From Paenibacillus piri (GTDB lineage: Bacteria; Bacillota; Bacilli; Paenibacillales; NBRC-103111): a stretch of 64,000 nt of DNA. A program made the translations under genes and the position numbers. Below are positions 41,933-50,910 of this stretch, piece after piece (the stretch's first letter is position 1; each line of letters starts with the position of its first letter). The DNA is taken from positions 62,001 through 126,000 of the forward strand of contig NZ_SMRT01000008.1 in assembly GCF_004354045.1 (NCBI RefSeq), in the 5' to 3' direction. The notes below the pieces were generated by a model. It ran no database searches and was not told the DNA's origin. It saw only the letters and a program-made list of their open reading frames with translations.

Positions 41933-43597
41933 TTAGTTAATGAAGCTTGCAAGACCCAAGAAACGCTTCAACATAGTTGCAGCTTGAGCGCGGGTAGCTT
42001 TTTCAGCGGAACCGATTGTAGTATCAGTCAAACCGTTGATGATACCTGCGTTAACAGCAGCAGCTACTTCTTTTTGAGCCCAAACAATTTTGTCGGCATC
42101 TTTGAACTTGCCAAGTACGGAGTTAACATCAGTTACGTTTGTTGCTACATTCGCGTAGTCAACTGCACGGATGACCATAGCAGCAAGTTCTTCGCGGTTG
42201 ATTTGAGCATCAGGACGGAATGTGTTATCTTCGTAGCCGTTGATGATACCAGCATAAGTAGCTGTTGCTACAGTGCTAGCGTACCAAGCATCGGACGTTA
42301 CATCTTTAAAGTTCGCAGCTGTTGGAGCTTGAGTCAGACCAAGAGCACGAACAACAAGTGCAGCAAACTCGGCACGAGTGATGTTGCGTTCCGGTTCGAA
42401 AGCTGTTGCAGATGCGCCGTCGACTACCAGCTTGTTAGCCAGAAGCTCAACATCGGCTTTGGACCAGTGAGAAGCAACGTCTGCGAAGCTTTTGTTCAAT
42501 TCAACAACTGTGTAGATGCTGCTGCCGTTACGTTTCAACGTAGCAACAGTTTTATCGTCAGCAGTTGCGAATGTGGAAGGAACGAAGCTCAATTTGTTTG
42601 TAGTATCGTTGAACATAACGCCAGTTGCATGTTTGGAATCAACATTTTTAGCAACATTTAACGTACGGGAAACATAAGTTTTACCGAAGTCAACAGCAAC
42701 CGTTTTGTCGTCTTTGCCGACAGCAACGACAGCAAAGTCAACAGCGTCAGCTACTTGAGTACCGCCAAGTGCAGTTGCAGCAGCACTAACAGCGTCAGCA
42801 GTTGCGCCAGTTACTTTGGTAATGGAAACTTTAATGATCAGATCGTTTACGTCAATACCCAATGCTTTAGCCAATTCTTCTAATTTCAATACGGAAATCG
42901 GAAGAATGATGCTGCCATTATCGTTTACGATGGTGATTGTTTTTCCGCTTGCGTCAACAAGAGCAGAGGCAGGGATTAAAGCTAAATCACCGGCAAGCTT
43001 CAAGGTAACCGAACCATTCGCCAAAGCGCTAGCCAAGGCACTTGCGTTTACGGAACCATCACTGCTAACGGAAATCGAACCGTCAACGGATCCGATAAAT
43101 GCAGCACCACCACCACCGCCGCGACGAGTCGTGGAACCACTGGAATCGTTATTAACGGATTGGTAAGCTGAAGTTGTTACAGTACCGTCGTAATAAACTG
43201 TGGAGTTAACATCCAGTTTACTTTGCCAGTTGGTTACTGATTTCGAAAAATCATAGTAGTATTTGCCGTCTGCATAGGTGCTGTACGTAGCCGTAAACGG
43301 GCTAACTACCAGCGAACCGCCACCATATACGTTAACATATACTGCATCTTTAACACCGTCTTTTTCCCCAACGGCATAAACGTCAGTATACACAGTTCCG
43401 GATACGGTACCGTCCTTATAAGTAAGCTTGGAAAAACCAATGTTAGCCGCGAAAGCCATTACTGGAACCATGATCGCGATAATAAGCATTAATGAAAGCA
43501 TTGCAGAAATTTTCTTAACGGAAACTCGATTGAACACTAGGTTTCTCCTCCTATTTCTTTCTCTGTGTGAAGATTGTTGCTTGTTTGAATTCGCCAT
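41933..43597 (-). CDS. S-layer homology (SLH) domain surface protein
   Basis: A 554-residue exported protein. A long signal peptide (about 1-50: basic RERNRRR, hydrophobic LSLMLIIAIMVPVMAFA) precedes the mature start ANIGFSKL. Residues about 50-390 are a beta-rich region with a glycine-rich spot (STTRRGGGGGAAF). Three SLH domains end the protein: FADVASHWSKADVELLANKL, FKDVTSDAWYASTVATATYA and FKDADKIVWAQKEVAAAVNA. SLH triplets bind pyruvylated wall polymer. ATG 43597 follows AAGGAGG. Codon use is biased as in highly expressed genes. It lies beside an oligosaccharyltransferase-like gene on the same strand, so it is a candidate glycosylation target; this is inference. Confidence 0.93.
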   Translation of the reverse strand: MANSNKQQSSHRERNRRRNLVFNRVSVKKISAMLSLMLIIAIMVPVMAFAANIGFSKLTYKDGTVSGTVYTDVYAVGEKDGVKDAVYVNVYGGGSLVVSPFTATYSTYADGKYYYDFSKSVTNWQSKLDVNSTVYYDGTVTTSAYQSVNNDSSGSTTRRGGGGGAAFIGSVDGSISVSSDGSVNASALASALANGSVTLKLAGDLALIPASALVDASGKTITIVNDNGSIILPISVLKLEELAKALGIDVNDLIIKVSITKVTGATADAVSAAATALGGTQVADAVDFAVVAVGKDDKTVAVDFGKTYVSRTLNVAKNVDSKHATGVMFNDTTNKLSFVPSTFATADDKTVATLKRNGSSIYTVVELNKSFADVASHWSKADVELLANKLVVDGASATAFEPERNITRAEFAALVVRALGLTQAPTAANFKDVTSDAWYASTVATATYAGIINGYEDNTFRPDAQINREELAAMVIRAVDYANVATNVTDVNSVLGKFKDADKIVWAQKEVAAAVNAGIINGLTDTTIGSAEKATRAQAATMLKRFLGLASFIN

Positions 43598-43693
43598 TCT
43601 ATCATTCACCTCCTTCCTAGGCGATACTGGTAAGACCATAAAGCCTAAATTGCAAGAGACACAGAACTTATTCTAACATCTATCAACTAATAG

Positions 43694-43724
43694 TGGTAGC
43701 ATTTTGTAAAAAATAATGCTACCA
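43694..43724 (-). repeat. Inverted repeat between the ligase and S-layer genes
   Basis: TGGTAGCATT / AATGCTACCA, a 10-bp perfect stem with an 11-nt loop. No T-tract follows on the - strand, so it may be an RNA-stabilising or partial-termination hairpin. Confidence 0.6.
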
Positions 43725-43745
43725 AATAATAGAACGTGTTTAAGC

Positions 43746-46211
43746 TTAAAAAGTTGCGTTCACAAGCTTAATAATTTCATCTTTTTCTTTCGGATCTTTG
43801 GCGATCAGCTTGTTCAACAGAGCTTGATCGTTTTTGTTTTGCTTTTGAAGTGTGGCCAGATACGATCGGGCCATTTGCTTATTTAACGGATCATCAAATT
43901 GGTCCGTTAATTGGAATTTGAAGAAATTTTCGGCTGCTGCGTAATTGCCTCGAATCAGATCAATATTTCCGAGAGCAAGTGCCATGTTTTTTGTCAGTCC
44001 GAACGCTCGGCCTTGAAGCTGTTCCTTAGGGAGCGCTTCGAGCTCCTTCGTTTTTGCCTGGACTTGCTTATACACTTCAATACTTTGATTCCAATACTGA
44101 TCTTTAAGAGCGTTGTTTTTTTCCTGACGTGCTTTCTCGCCTAACTCAAAGCCGATCGTGATGCTTCGTTCGTAAAACGAAATATCCCACGGGAAGTTAA
44201 CCATCTCTTTATTTATCAGAGCAAGTACTTCCGGCAGTTGTCCCTTCACGGACATGGCGGAAATCTTTTTCTCTATAATAAATCGGTTTCGAGGTTCCCG
44301 TTGTAACGTTTGCTGAATTAATGCTGTTGCATCATTATAGTAACGCTCATCTTTCGTTTGGGAATAAGCTTGCAGTAAAATATCGATTTTAAAGTCGGCA
44401 TACTGCGGGTGATACGGATGTTGGCTCAGCGCATTGTTCAACGGTACGAAAATTTCATTAATACTCTTGTTATTCTGGCCCAATGAATCCGCGGCTCGGA
44501 AATTGCTGTTGGCGTTTAACAGCTGGGTCGAATTAAAAAACATGACCAGCGCAAAGATGATTAATACGCTCGGGTAAATCCATTTGTATTTGTTGATGGC
44601 CGTCCACTTGCCGCTGAGCTGTCCCACATCAATATTGGATATCATAGCGCCCAGACACAGGAATAGAAGGATCCCTAAATATACATAACTCAGGTCGAAG
44701 TCAATCATACTATGAATAAGTAACGAAATTGTGACAATGTAGAAAATGAATCGGGGGTTGTTGGATTCCGAGTCATTTTTCAACTGATTTCTAATAAATA
44801 GGTAAAAAATCCATCCAATCATGAATAATAAAACGATCAGACCAATAATACCGACTTCCACTAAATATTGTAAGAAAAAATTATGCGCTTGACGGCTAAC
44901 GTAAGGGTTGTTTTGATACTTCTCATATAATGCTGACCAAGCTCCTCCGCCGGCGCCAGAAACAGGGTAGTCTTTAAACAATTTTATGGCATCCGAGTAA
45001 AAGGTTCCTCTTTCCAGAACGCTGTGCTGTTGAAAGTTAATATTTTCAATACGTGTTTTGATGTTTTCCGGTAAAAGTTTCGTTAGCCCTGTATCGTTAA
45101 ATAAAAGCAATGCCATTAAAGTACCGATAACTACCGCACCAATAGGAAGTATAACATTGGATAAGCGGTACTTAGTGAGCGGTAGAAGCTTGGTTTGAAT
45201 ATATGGGGCAATGTATTTCATAATACATAAAGCCAGTGCTGCATTAATAATAGAAGCAAGGAGCAGCACGCCCCAGCCTTGCAGCGAAAGACCGGAGACG
45301 AAGTTTTTACTTAGTTCAATTCCTACATTTGTAATTTTGTTTAGTATGATAAAGGAAATAATAAACGAAACAGCCATTTGAATGATATAGACCAGTTGTT
45401 TATAAGGTTTTAAAAATGGAAGCACTGCCAATAACACAACAGGAAGTATGACCAAACCTCCACGTGATAAAGTAAGAAAAAAGGAGATGATAATAGGTAC
45501 AACCATGATGCCATGAATCAAAAGTGAAGACCACTTTCTAGAGATGACGATCATGTACAATGAGCATAATAGTACTGCTATAAGAAAGGCAGCATATGAG
45601 TTGGCATATTGGAATACAGAGGTTAGACGTACCCCATTAGCGTCAGTCATGACAGCATCCTGGTAGAAAGGCTGGATCATATCGGCTGAAAACCATTTTA
45701 CAAGCTTAAATATCGCTTCTTTATTTCCAAACCAATTAAACAAGCCAAAAATAACGATGAAATAAGCTGAATAAATAATACTGTTACGAACAATGGATGC
45801 TCCTAGGTTATTATTACTAATATAAATTCCAAGAAGGAAAAATACACTGTATGCGAATTGAATGTATATCATATTAACTGCGTAATAAGAAGATGCCGCG
45901 AAAATTGACGAAATAACAAAAGTAATGGGGATTAACCAAATAACCAAACTTAATAAATCCGATTGCTTGTTCAGTTTCCAATTGTAAAACAGAAATATAG
46001 ACATAATGAATAATATAATGAAGGCCCAGACGAACGAACTGTAAATAGGTCTTTCAAACTCATAAGTGTTACCGTTAAATAGTCCTTTTTGAAAAGGGGC
46101 CCAAAATAAAAAAAGAGCGGTGAAGGCTGATAAAATCCAGAAAAGAAGTGAGGATTTTTGGCCGTCTTGGTTTGATTTTATTGTCGAAGCGTTGGGATTT
46201 TTGTAGGACAT
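43746..46211 (-). CDS. O-antigen-ligase/oligosaccharyltransferase-like membrane protein with TPR-like tail
   Basis: An 821-residue protein: about 12 membrane helices, a large Wzy_C loop, then a C-terminal helical-repeat region (about 590-821). The Wzy_C core is visible as ERGTFYSDAIKLFKDYPVSG, followed by AGGGAWSALYEKY and RQAHNFFLQYLVEVGIIGL; Arg and His of this motif are the usual catalytic residues. Length and layout match the WsaB/WsfB type proposed to transfer S-layer glycans to protein in Geobacillus and Paenibacillus (established for those loci). The start follows AAAAGGAG. It lies immediately upstream of the S-layer gene. Wzy-type polymerase is an alternative, but the ABC exporter nearby makes a ligase role more likely. 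Confidence 0.87.
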   Translation of the reverse strand: MSYKNPNASTIKSNQDGQKSSLLFWILSAFTALFLFWAPFQKGLFNGNTYEFERPIYSSFVWAFIILFIMSIFLFYNWKLNKQSDLLSLVIWLIPITFVISSIFAASSYYAVNMIYIQFAYSVFFLLGIYISNNNLGASIVRNSIIYSAYFIVIFGLFNWFGNKEAIFKLVKWFSADMIQPFYQDAVMTDANGVRLTSVFQYANSYAAFLIAVLLCSLYMIVISRKWSSLLIHGIMVVPIIISFFLTLSRGGLVILPVVLLAVLPFLKPYKQLVYIIQMAVSFIISFIILNKITNVGIELSKNFVSGLSLQGWGVLLLASIINAALALCIMKYIAPYIQTKLLPLTKYRLSNVILPIGAVVIGTLMALLLFNDTGLTKLLPENIKTRIENINFQQHSVLERGTFYSDAIKLFKDYPVSGAGGGAWSALYEKYQNNPYVSRQAHNFFLQYLVEVGIIGLIVLLFMIGWIFYLFIRNQLKNDSESNNPRFIFYIVTISLLIHSMIDFDLSYVYLGILLFLCLGAMISNIDVGQLSGKWTAINKYKWIYPSVLIIFALVMFFNSTQLLNANSNFRAADSLGQNNKSINEIFVPLNNALSQHPYHPQYADFKIDILLQAYSQTKDERYYNDATALIQQTLQREPRNRFIIEKKISAMSVKGQLPEVLALINKEMVNFPWDISFYERSITIGFELGEKARQEKNNALKDQYWNQSIEVYKQVQAKTKELEALPKEQLQGRAFGLTKNMALALGNIDLIRGNYAAAENFFKFQLTDQFDDPLNKQMARSYLATLQKQNKNDQALLNKLIAKDPKEKDEIIKLVNATF

Positions 46212-46344
46212 TTATTTTCTCCTTTTTTCTTTATTTCGACAATAATCTTAACATAAAATATTGAAGGTCCAAAGTAAATAATTAAGGCTTACCTTTACGA
46301 CAACCACACGAAGCGAATGGCGATTCTTAAAACAACCATTGCAA

Positions 46345-46589
46345 AATAGGCAGAAAGAATAGTGCCTTATACTGCCTACGCGAGAGCCGGGTCAAGTCGC
46401 CGGTTTCGGCAAGCATGGACATAACCCATAGATCGCGGACGCCATCAAGGGATCATCTTTACTAGGGTTGCCTAGCGGTTATCTTCCGAAGCTTTCCCTT
46501 CGAAATAGTAGGAAGAAATCGCCGGGCAGAATCTTTTGGTTCTCTGCTCTCTGATATAACTTTGAACACCTCCAAGAGCAGCTTTTTTT
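46345..46589. ncRNA. Unassigned structured intergenic element with terminators on both strands
   Basis: A GC-richer island in AT-rich DNA, with many small inverted repeats: GCCGG/CCGGT, CATGG/CCAT, CTAGGGTTGCCTAG. On the + strand CTGCTCT (46544-46550) / AGAGCAG (46575-46581) with seven T makes a terminator, and GCAGA (46526-46530) / TCTGC (46543-46547) is a mutually exclusive hairpin. On the - strand TAGGCAG / CTGCCTA (46347-46378) is followed by TTTT, ahead of the ligase gene. Layout fits a cis-regulatory or antitermination RNA. I cannot match it to a known class. Confidence 0.5.
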
Positions 46590-47214
46590 GAAATGGTTCC
46601 TTACACTATATATTCGACAAAAGAGGCTCTAAACCCCTCTTGTTGTTGATGGATTTTTATATCAAATATAAGTATAGCAAAATTATTAAGTTTTCTAAAA
46701 TAGAATAATCAAAACTACTTAGAATTTTGCTTCCAGTTAACTTCTATGTTCCGCACATATGTGCTAGTTTATAAAAGTCCCTAATTAACATATGTTGGCC
46801 CAACAATTTTGCGGAAGAATATCACTATAGTATTTATTATTTACATCTGATAAAATATCGTATGAGTTCTACTTGTTTTTTTGTTGAATATTGTCAGTTT
46901 CAGTAGATTTTCGGATTTGCGGTGACCAATACTGCTTTCCATACAAGAACCAGCTGGCCTTTATGGAGGGTCTACCTTTTAGCAATTAGTTCGATAATTG
47001 CTTCGATAATTATAACGTCGGCCAATAATTGTGAATTATATAGGGTGGCTGAAACAATGTAACTAATTTAAAAAATTCTTAATAAATCCAATTGCTATAA
47101 CTCGATCTCAAATAAGTACAGCCTGATAAATATGAACTTCTTTAACATCTTAGCTCATAGATATCAGAAACATGAACATTATATTTAGGTATACACAAAG
47201 GAGTTTTAATTAAA
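46590..47214. other. AT-rich region upstream of the polysaccharide operon
   Basis: A small hairpin (AAGAGG / CCTCTT near 46620-46653) lacks a T-tract. No reading frame and no convincing sigma-A promoter could be picked because AT content is so high. The AAAGGAG box of wzm ends the region. Confidence 0.5.
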
Positions 47215-48030
47215 ATGTCTAATCCATATTCCCCAATAAGTATTGTTGTAAAATTATGGGAAAATCGCAACATAATAAAGCACTTCACAAAGCGGGAGAT
47301 AGTTGGGCGTTATCGTGGTTCATATCTAGGATTACTTTGGTCTTTTCTTAATCCGGTTATTATGTTATTTATTTACACTTACTTTTTTAGTGTCGTTTTA
47401 AATGCGAGGTGGGATACAGGTAGCGATAATAAAGTTGAATTTGCTCTAATCCTATTTTGTGGGATAACAACTTTCAATCTATTTTCCGAGGTTGTCACAC
47501 GTTCCCCAGGACTTATAGTTAATAATGTGAATTATGTAAAAAAAGTCGTATTTCCTTTAGAAGTATTACCAGTTATTGCTTTGTGTTCTTCTTTTGTTCA
47601 TATGATCATTAGTCTTACAATTTTACTAGTCGGACTAATTATATTATTAGGCATTATTAATTGGACAATAATTTTCATACCATTAATTTTAATTCCCATT
47701 GTTCTCTTGACAATAGGATTAGGGTGGTTTTTCTCCTCATTAGGTGTTTATTTGAGAGACACAAGTCAATTTATTGGTTTGGGAGTTCAAGCATTAATGT
47801 TCCTCTGTCCGATTTTTTATCCTATATCAATTATTCCGTCAAATCTAAAATTCATATATTCAATTAATCCTATAAGCTATGTAGTAGAAGATATGCGTAG
47901 AGTTATCATATGGGGTCAGTATCCCAATTGGGAATGGCTTATTATAGGAACAATTATCGGATTTATTATTTCTTTTTTAGGATATGCGTGGTTTCAAAAA
48001 ACAAGAGGAGGGTTTGCAGATGTCCTCTAA
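47215..48030 (+). CDS. wzm: Polysaccharide ABC exporter, permease (Wzm-like)
   Basis: A 271-residue ABC-2 type permease with six transmembrane helices. The N-terminus LTKREIVGRYRGSYLGLLWS-like (FTKREIVGRYRGSYLGLLWS) is the family's cytoplasmic elbow. It pairs with the ATPase that overlaps its end by 11 nt. Together they export an undecaprenyl-linked glycan made in the cytoplasm. First gene of a + strand operon reaching the right edge. Teichoic acid exporters (TagG) are close relatives, but the glycan-type genes following support a Wzm role. Confidence 0.93.
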   Translation: MSNPYSPISIVVKLWENRNIIKHFTKREIVGRYRGSYLGLLWSFLNPVIMLFIYTYFFSVVLNARWDTGSDNKVEFALILFCGITTFNLFSEVVTRSPGLIVNNVNYVKKVVFPLEVLPVIALCSSFVHMIISLTILLVGLIILLGIINWTIIFIPLILIPIVLLTIGLGWFFSSLGVYLRDTSQFIGLGVQALMFLCPIFYPISIIPSNLKFIYSINPISYVVEDMRRVIIWGQYPNWEWLIIGTIIGFIISFLGYAWFQKTRGGFADVL

Positions 48031-49222
48031 TTTTGCAATTACTATAAACAACTTGAGTAAATGTTTCCAAATATTTGATCGTCCACAAGATCGTCTAAAA
48101 CAAGGCATTTTTCGTGGGAGAAAAAAGTTTTTTAGAGAGTTTTGGGCACTCCACAATGTTTCTTTTGACATTAAGAAAGGTGAGACAATTGGAATAATCG
48201 GCCGAAATGGTTCCGGGAAAAGCACATTATTACAAATTATTGCCGGTACATTATCTAAAACATCCGGAGAGGTAAGAGTTAACGGTCGTGTTTCGGCCTT
48301 ATTGGAACTTGGAAGTGGATTTAATCCTGAATTTACAGGACGAGAAAATGTTATCATGAGTGCAGCAATTATGGGGATTTCAACCAAAGAAATCTTGGAG
48401 AAGATGCCATTAATAGAACAATTCGCTGAGATTGGAGAATTCATTGATCAGCCAGTGAAATCTTATTCTTCTGGGATGTTTCTTCGTTTGGCTTTTGCAT
48501 GTGCAGTTAATGTAGATCCAGATATATTAATCATTGATGAAGCTTTAGCAGTTGGTGATATGCAGTTCCAATTGAAGTGTATAGAAAGGATGAAGTTGTT
48601 TAAAAGTCAAGGAAAAACAATTTTATTTGTAAGTCATGATACCTACTCTATGAGAAACTTTTGTGATCAAGCTATATGGATGATGGATGGGCACATACAC
48701 TTGCGTGGTGATGTTAACAGTGTTACTAATGCATATCAGGATTTTATGAAATTCGGAAACGATTCTAATGTTACTCTAGAACATAAGGAAGAGAAAACGG
48801 AAAGAATTTTATCTATAAATGATGTTACTTTTCTAGATATTGACGGGAAGATCAAAAAAAATTTTAGTTATGGAGAGGACATAACGGTAGAGGTTAATTT
48901 CACTATTTTATCAACTATGGAAGGTATTGTAGGCGGGATTGCGTTGTATGATAAACAAAATACGTATGTTTGTGGTCTGAATACAAAACTCGATGAATAT
49001 CCGCTTCCCAGCGAGCCTGGAGAATATAAATTGATCTTATCCTATAACAATTTTGATCTATTGCCTGGGACATATTTTGTGGACGTTGGATTTTATGAAA
49101 GTTCAGCAGTAGTTAATCTTGACTATAAGAGTAGATATAAATATTTTATGGTTCATTCTGGAGAATACTTCGCAGAAGGTCTAACATATATTGATCATCA
49201 ATGGTCAGTTGGAGGTGGCTAA
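48020..49222 (+). CDS. wzt: Polysaccharide ABC exporter, ATPase with C-terminal glycan-binding domain (Wzt-like)
   Basis: A 400-residue ATPase. The ABC domain has Walker A GRNGSGKST (about 62-70), signature KSYSSGMFLRLAFA, Walker B ILIIDEALAVGD. Residues about 250-395 form the Wzt C-terminal beta-sandwich (DVTFLDIDGKIKKNFSYGED, GVGGIALYDK-like). In E. coli O9a such a domain recognises the chain's terminal modification before export (established). ATG 48020 follows AGAGGAGGG. The capping-type methyltransferase comes next, which fits. Confidence 0.93.
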   Translation: MSSNFAITINNLSKCFQIFDRPQDRLKQGIFRGRKKFFREFWALHNVSFDIKKGETIGIIGRNGSGKSTLLQIIAGTLSKTSGEVRVNGRVSALLELGSGFNPEFTGRENVIMSAAIMGISTKEILEKMPLIEQFAEIGEFIDQPVKSYSSGMFLRLAFACAVNVDPDILIIDEALAVGDMQFQLKCIERMKLFKSQGKTILFVSHDTYSMRNFCDQAIWMMDGHIHLRGDVNSVTNAYQDFMKFGNDSNVTLEHKEEKTERILSINDVTFLDIDGKIKKNFSYGEDITVEVNFTILSTMEGIVGGIALYDKQNTYVCGLNTKLDEYPLPSEPGEYKLILSYNNFDLLPGTYFVDVGFYESSAVVNLDYKSRYKYFMVHSGEYFAEGLTYIDHQWSVGGG

Positions 49223-49223
49223 T

Positions 49224-50879
49224 ATGTCGAAATATGATTTTGGAATAAATATGAACACAAATAATTCACATAGCATAATACTTCACAGGATTTCTGAACA
49301 TTCTAAAGTTTTAGAGTTCGGTCCTGCCACGGGTTCAATGACACGGTATATGAAGGAAGAATTAGGTTGTGAGATTTTCTGTGTTGAAATAGACAAAAAT
49401 GCCGCTGAAAAAGCAAAGATATATTGTGATAAGATGATCATTTCTAATCTTGATACCTTAGAATGGGTCAAGGATTTAGAAGGTCATAAGTTTGACCATA
49501 TTATTTATGCAGATGTATTGGAACATTTGTATAATCCGTGGGAAGTTTTAAAAGTATCATTGGACTTTTTAAAAGAGAATGGCACAGTGATATCTTCAAT
49601 ACCAAATGTTAGTCATAGTGCAATTATTATGGAGCTATTAGAAGGAAAATTCAACTATAATCAAATTGGACTGCTTGATGACACCCATATTAGGTTTTTT
49701 ACAAAAAATAGTGTTCTTGATTTATTGGAACAATCTGGACTATTTCCTGTTGAGTGGTTGGCTACTTTTGCATTACCTGAACAAACAGAATTTAAACAAA
49801 AATATTCAAACTTACCTGAATCTGTTGAAAGATATCTGAAGCAAAAAGAAAACGCACATGTTTATCAATTTGTTACAGTTTCAAAAAGAAAACAGGACGT
49901 AAGCATAGAAGAATATAGTAATCAGCTTACAAATAAACCTGATTATTTATTTAATGAATATTTGCAGGTTTTCTGGGAAGTCAATGGACTATACAAAGAG
50001 GAGCATTCATTAAAAATACCGCTTATTAACAGCAATGATTATATTACTTACGATATTGTTATACCTGAAGGGGCGGGGTCTAAGCTTCGCTTAGATCCTA
50101 TTAATAAGATGGCCTATGTAGATATAAATAAAATAATTATATTTGATGATGATCCTCATGCTATAAAGGATCCTACATCACAAATGATTTGGTCTGAAGA
50201 AAATTGCTTTTCTGGATTAGTTGAACAAAATGGTATTCTACGATTAAAGAGCAGCTCCTACTGTTTTTTTTGTACTACAAATGATCCACAATTAAGTTTG
50301 GATGGAATATTACTGAGCGATAATAACAAAAAAAGGTATTTACGTATAATGATGCGGGTACTTGAGGATATTCCTGAAATAATTGTCAAGGCTAACCAAC
50401 ATATAGAATACATTAAAAATGAATTGATTGAAACAAATAGGAAATTTAAAATAGAAACAGATAATTCTTATGAGAATAAACAAAAATTGGATGAGAAAGA
50501 AAAGTTTATAAATCGCTTAGTAGAAGTTAGTGAATTTTTACAAAATGATCTAAAAGAAAAGGATAAAATACTGAATATTACGGCTGAACTATTAATGAAA
50601 AAAGATGAGCAACTAAACAATACGATTATGATATTGAATAAAAAAGATGAACTATTGAATAATACAATTGAAAATTTAAAAAATAAGGATGAACAACTGA
50701 AAAACACATTAGATGTACTACAAAAAAAAGAAGAAATAGTTAGTAGTTTAAATGGATTAATTACAGATCTTTCAGAAAAATCAAATAGCTTACAAAAAAC
50801 ATTAAATGATTTAATGAACTCTACTTCATGGAAAATAACGAAAGGTCTACGAAAAATAGGACATTTCTTTAAAAAATAA
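49224..50879 (+). CDS. SAM methyltransferase with long C-terminal coiled coil, possible chain-capping enzyme
   Basis: A 551-residue cytoplasmic protein. The N-terminal methyltransferase has motif I KVLEFGPATGSMTRYM (about 26-41), CVEIDKNAA, and HIIYADVLEHLYNPW. A middle region (about 230-390) is unassigned. Residues about 390-530 are a coiled coil with 14-residue repeats (KKDEQLNNTIMILN, KKDELLNNTIENLK, NKDEQLKNTLDVLQ). It ends in the TSWKITKGLRKIG motif typical of polysaccharide-locus proteins. ATG 49224 follows GGAGGTGG, one nt after wzt. By analogy with WbdD, where a coiled coil measures chain length, it could cap and measure the glycan; this is inference. Confidence 0.82.
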   Translation: MSKYDFGINMNTNNSHSIILHRISEHSKVLEFGPATGSMTRYMKEELGCEIFCVEIDKNAAEKAKIYCDKMIISNLDTLEWVKDLEGHKFDHIIYADVLEHLYNPWEVLKVSLDFLKENGTVISSIPNVSHSAIIMELLEGKFNYNQIGLLDDTHIRFFTKNSVLDLLEQSGLFPVEWLATFALPEQTEFKQKYSNLPESVERYLKQKENAHVYQFVTVSKRKQDVSIEEYSNQLTNKPDYLFNEYLQVFWEVNGLYKEEHSLKIPLINSNDYITYDIVIPEGAGSKLRLDPINKMAYVDINKIIIFDDDPHAIKDPTSQMIWSEENCFSGLVEQNGILRLKSSSYCFFCTTNDPQLSLDGILLSDNNKKRYLRIMMRVLEDIPEIIVKANQHIEYIKNELIETNRKFKIETDNSYENKQKLDEKEKFINRLVEVSEFLQNDLKEKDKILNITAELLMKKDEQLNNTIMILNKKDELLNNTIENLKNKDEQLKNTLDVLQKKEEIVSSLNGLITDLSEKSNSLQKTLNDLMNSTSWKITKGLRKIGHFFKK

Positions 50880-50910
50880 TAAATATTTATTTGAGAGAAG
50901 TGGTGGACAA

